DNA from: Pseudomonadota bacterium
Lineage (GTDB): Bacteria; Chloroflexota; Ktedonobacteria; Ktedonobacterales; JACDGC01
Direction: 5' to 3'
Assembly: GCA_021323815.1 (NCBI GenBank)
Contig: JAJPKG010000308.1
Span: 1 to 6,393 of the forward strand
DNA: 6,393 nt
The notes beneath the pieces are model-generated. The model was given only the letters and a program-made list of their open reading frames with translations. It was not told the origin of the DNA and ran no database searches. The position numbers and the translations under genes are program-made. How positions within the stretch are numbered: the first letter of the stretch is position 1; the number at the start of each line of letters is the position of its first letter. This document shows positions 4,868 through 6,393 of the stretch, one piece after another.

Positions 4868-5896
4868 TCACTCATAACTGCCGGCTGCCCGAAGACGAGC
4901 ATACAGTTGTTCATATCGTTCAACCATCCGCTCGCTGTGAAAATGTGTCATCGCTGTTTCTCGACAGGCCGTGCGCGAGAGCGAATTGATATACCCGCTT
5001 GCCTCGATCAATCCCGCGACACCTGGGCGTAAGAAGCCGGTGTAACCATCACGAATGATTTCTGTTGCTGCGCCACGCGGGCAAGTCAAAACGGGCGTCC
5101 CGCATGCCAGCGACTCAATGAAGGTGAGTCCAAAGGGTTCCGGCCAATCAATGGGCAACAACAAGGCCAGCGCGTTGCAGAGCAAATGTCGCTTACTGTT
5201 TTCATCAAGCAGGCCGAGATATTCTATCGCTGGGGGATTGAGGTGTGGCACGATCTCCCGCTCAAAATAGGCCTCGTTCTCAATGCGCGCAGCGATTTTC
5301 AGCGGAATGCCGGTCGCTTCCGCAACGGCGATTGCCCAATCGAGTCGCTTTTCGGCAGAAACGCGGCCCACGAAAGCGAAATAGGTTCCCGGTTCAGATG
5401 AAAACGGAAACTCTTCCACAGGGATGCCGTGAGGAATCAGAGCCGCCCAGGATAAATCTGGAATGAATGATTGCTGCGAGCGGCTGATGGCAACGTGGTG
5501 GACGCGGGGATATGTGCGAAAGATCCGCGCGCGTCCTGGAGTATCCAGCCGCCCATGCAAGGTGAGCACGGTCGGGGTGGCCACATGCTCGGTGAAGGGC
5601 AGGACCAGATATTTGAGATGAGCATGGATGATGTCAAAATCCTCTGCATGGCGATAGATATGAGTCAGCATCGCGAGTTCTATGGCTTCTACGTCATATG
5701 GCGAATCAAAGCCCAGTGCTGACGGAACAGCGGCTTCCAGACGCGCGCGTGTGCGCGAATCGCCGCTGGCGAAAAGGGTGACATCATGACCGCTTTGCAC
5801 CAGCCCATCGACAAGGGTTGCAATGCATCGCTCTGTGCCTCCATAATCACGGGGCGGCACTGCCAGATACAATGGAGCAACCTGCGCGATTCGCAT
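4868..5896 (-). CDS. Glycosyltransferase family 4 (GT-B fold)
   Basis: This is a complete 342-residue retaining glycosyltransferase of the GT4 type, with no membrane segment and probably acting in the cytosol or at the inner face of the membrane. The N-terminal Rossmann domain begins MRIAQVAPLYLAVPP with the acceptor-side loop YGGTER (18-23) and continues through DIIHAHLKYL and LTLHGRLDTPGR (112-122). The donor domain starts at FAFVGRVSAEKRLDWAI (173-189), where R178 and K183 are the usual nucleotide-diphosphate contacts. The E-x7-E motif is EPFGLTFIE (E253, E261), followed by the CGTPVL turn and GAATEIIRDGYTGFL. Donor and acceptor cannot be read from sequence. Upstream of the ATG an in-frame stop excludes a longer start, and no strong Shine-Dalgarno is seen. 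It is divergent from a GT20 gene and convergent to scpA. Base composition appears less GC-rich than the genes before it, which may mean a different history. Confidence 0.92.
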   Translation of the reverse strand: MRIAQVAPLYLAVPPRDYGGTERCIATLVDGLVQSGHDVTLFASGDSRTRARLEAAVPSALGFDSPYDVEAIELAMLTHIYRHAEDFDIIHAHLKYLVLPFTEHVATPTVLTLHGRLDTPGRARIFRTYPRVHHVAISRSQQSFIPDLSWAALIPHGIPVEEFPFSSEPGTYFAFVGRVSAEKRLDWAIAVAEATGIPLKIAARIENEAYFEREIVPHLNPPAIEYLGLLDENSKRHLLCNALALLLPIDWPEPFGLTFIESLACGTPVLTCPRGAATEIIRDGYTGFLRPGVAGLIEASGYINSLSRTACRETAMTHFHSERMVERYEQLYARLRAAGSYE

Positions 5897-5938
5897 ATCG
5901 TATAAACTCGCTTCCCATCATCGGAGCCATTCTTCCTT

Positions 5939-5957
5939 CGCATGATATCATGATGCG
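5939..5957. repeat. Palindrome in the GT4/GT20 divergent spacer, possible operator
   Basis: CATGATATCATG (5941-5952) is a perfect 12-bp palindrome. Slightly wider arms CGCAT (5939-5943) and ATGCG (5953-5957) also pair. It sits midway in a 111-bp divergent intergenic region and could be a shared regulator site. No regulator gene in the window is obviously its partner. Confidence 0.35.
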
Positions 5958-5970
5958 GAGCGTGCCGCGA

Positions 5971-5986
5971 GCCGACACATCTCGGC
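5971..5986 (+). other. Small hairpin in the leader of the GT20 gene
   Basis: GCCGA (5971-5975) and TCGGC (5982-5986) pair around a six-base loop, about 12 bases before the AGGTGG ribosome binding site at 5998-6003. It could affect translation initiation, but five base pairs may occur by chance. Confidence 0.2.
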
Positions 5987-6007
5987 ACATTGCAGGCAGG
6001 TGGCTTC

Positions 6008-6393
6008 ATGATGCATTCCATCTCACCCCCGGCAGATGATCCATTGCGTGCACTGCCGCTCTTGATCGTAGCGAACCGAGCACCGGTGACGCTGCCGGGG
6101 CGACGCGCTACATCACATGATGATGACAGCGCACATGGCGGACTGGTCAACGCGCTCATGCCTCTCACGCTTCGCGATAACGTCACATGGCTTGCCCTCG
6201 CGCCCGCATCAAGTGAGCGTCCTAACATAGAGCACTATACGTCATATATCGACGGCAACGCGGTGAAAACATGCCTGCTTAGTGTGCCTCAGCCGATGTA
6301 TCACTGCTATTATGATCGGGTCAGCAATGAAGCTCTCTGGTTCCTTCAGCACTACCTGCTCCATGCAGACATCACCTTTGATCAGCGCTTTCA
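6008..6393 (+). CDS. GT20 trehalose-6-phosphate synthase-like glycosyltransferase (5' part only)
   Basis: The frame opens with two consecutive ATGs (6008 and 6011) and runs off the window after 128 residues. AGGTGG at 5998-6003 favours 6011 by spacing. After a short N-terminal extension, LPLLIVANRAPVTLPG (16-31) matches the first strand and the (S/A)NR motif of GT20 enzymes, where the Arg contacts the phosphate of glucose-6-phosphate. AHGGLVNALMPL (42-53) is the glycine loop that contacts the donor. YYDRVSNEALWFLQHYL (101-117) corresponds to the 'YY..fSN..LW...HY' block of OtsA; the WFLQHYL form recalls divergent GT20 members rather than E. coli OtsA. The likely reaction is transfer of glucose from a nucleotide sugar to a sugar phosphate, giving trehalose-6-phosphate or a related osmolyte. 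The catalytic C-terminal half is outside the window, so product identity remains open. Confidence 0.85.
   Translation, partial: MMHSISPPADDPLRALPLLIVANRAPVTLPGRRATSHDDDSAHGGLVNALMPLTLRDNVTWLALAPASSERPNIEHYTSYIDGNAVKTCLLSVPQPMYHCYYDRVSNEALWFLQHYLLHADITFDQRF

Noticed and set aside
4147..4923. Minus-strand open frame of 258 codons opposite scpA
   Set aside because: It runs antisense through ScpA and across the convergent junction into the end of the GT4 gene; its composition is that of a shadow frame.
5901..5906. TATAAA as a plus-strand -10 for the GT20 gene
   Set aside because: No -35 or extended TGn accompanies it, and it lies against the GT4 start about 100 bases from the GT20 gene; not strong enough to list.

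Overview
The window is gene-dense bacterial chromosome with no rRNA, tRNA, CRISPR array or insertion sequence that I can recognise. The coding sequence is GC-rich, especially between about 3500 and 4000. Promoters use an extended -10 (TGnTATAAT), and the small-ORF ribosome binding site matches the bacterial anti-Shine-Dalgarno perfectly. ScpA, the CsoR-family regulator and the GT4/GT20 types would fit a Chloroflexota-like or other GC-rich environmental bacterium. That placement is an impression, not something I can prove from 6.4 kb.

Layout. (1) At 1-706, minus strand, lies the N-terminal 235 residues of a conserved-looking protein of uncertain family, cut by the window edge and possibly translated from a leaderless transcript. 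(2) Divergent from it is a plus-strand cluster: thioredoxin (826-1173), a CsoR-type copper-sensing repressor (1202-1495) and a class I mannose-6-phosphate isomerase (1529-2599). A near-perfect TACCC-N5-GGGTA palindrome lies just downstream of the thioredoxin -10 box and looks like the operator for the CsoR protein. This suggests an autoregulated, metal-responsive thioredoxin unit. (3) A new promoter just after manA leads into a 20-codon lysine-rich microprotein gene (2654-2716). It is followed by a membrane protein of the M50/site-2-protease fold whose HExxH motif is lost (2732-3499), an HD-domain protein overlapping it by ATGA (3496-4035), and scpA (4045-4818). These are tightly packed and probably co-transcribed. 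scpB is not next to scpA.

(4) After a short convergent gap with a weak hairpin, a GT4 glycosyltransferase lies on the minus strand (4868-5896). Divergent from it is the start of a GT20 trehalose-6-phosphate-synthase-like gene (6008 to the window end). Their shared 111-bp spacer holds a 12-bp perfect palindrome and a small hairpin. By eye this last section is less GC-rich than the rest.

The observations most worth following are the thioredoxin-csoR unit with its visible operator, the protease-dead M50 homologue, and the microprotein that opens its operon.
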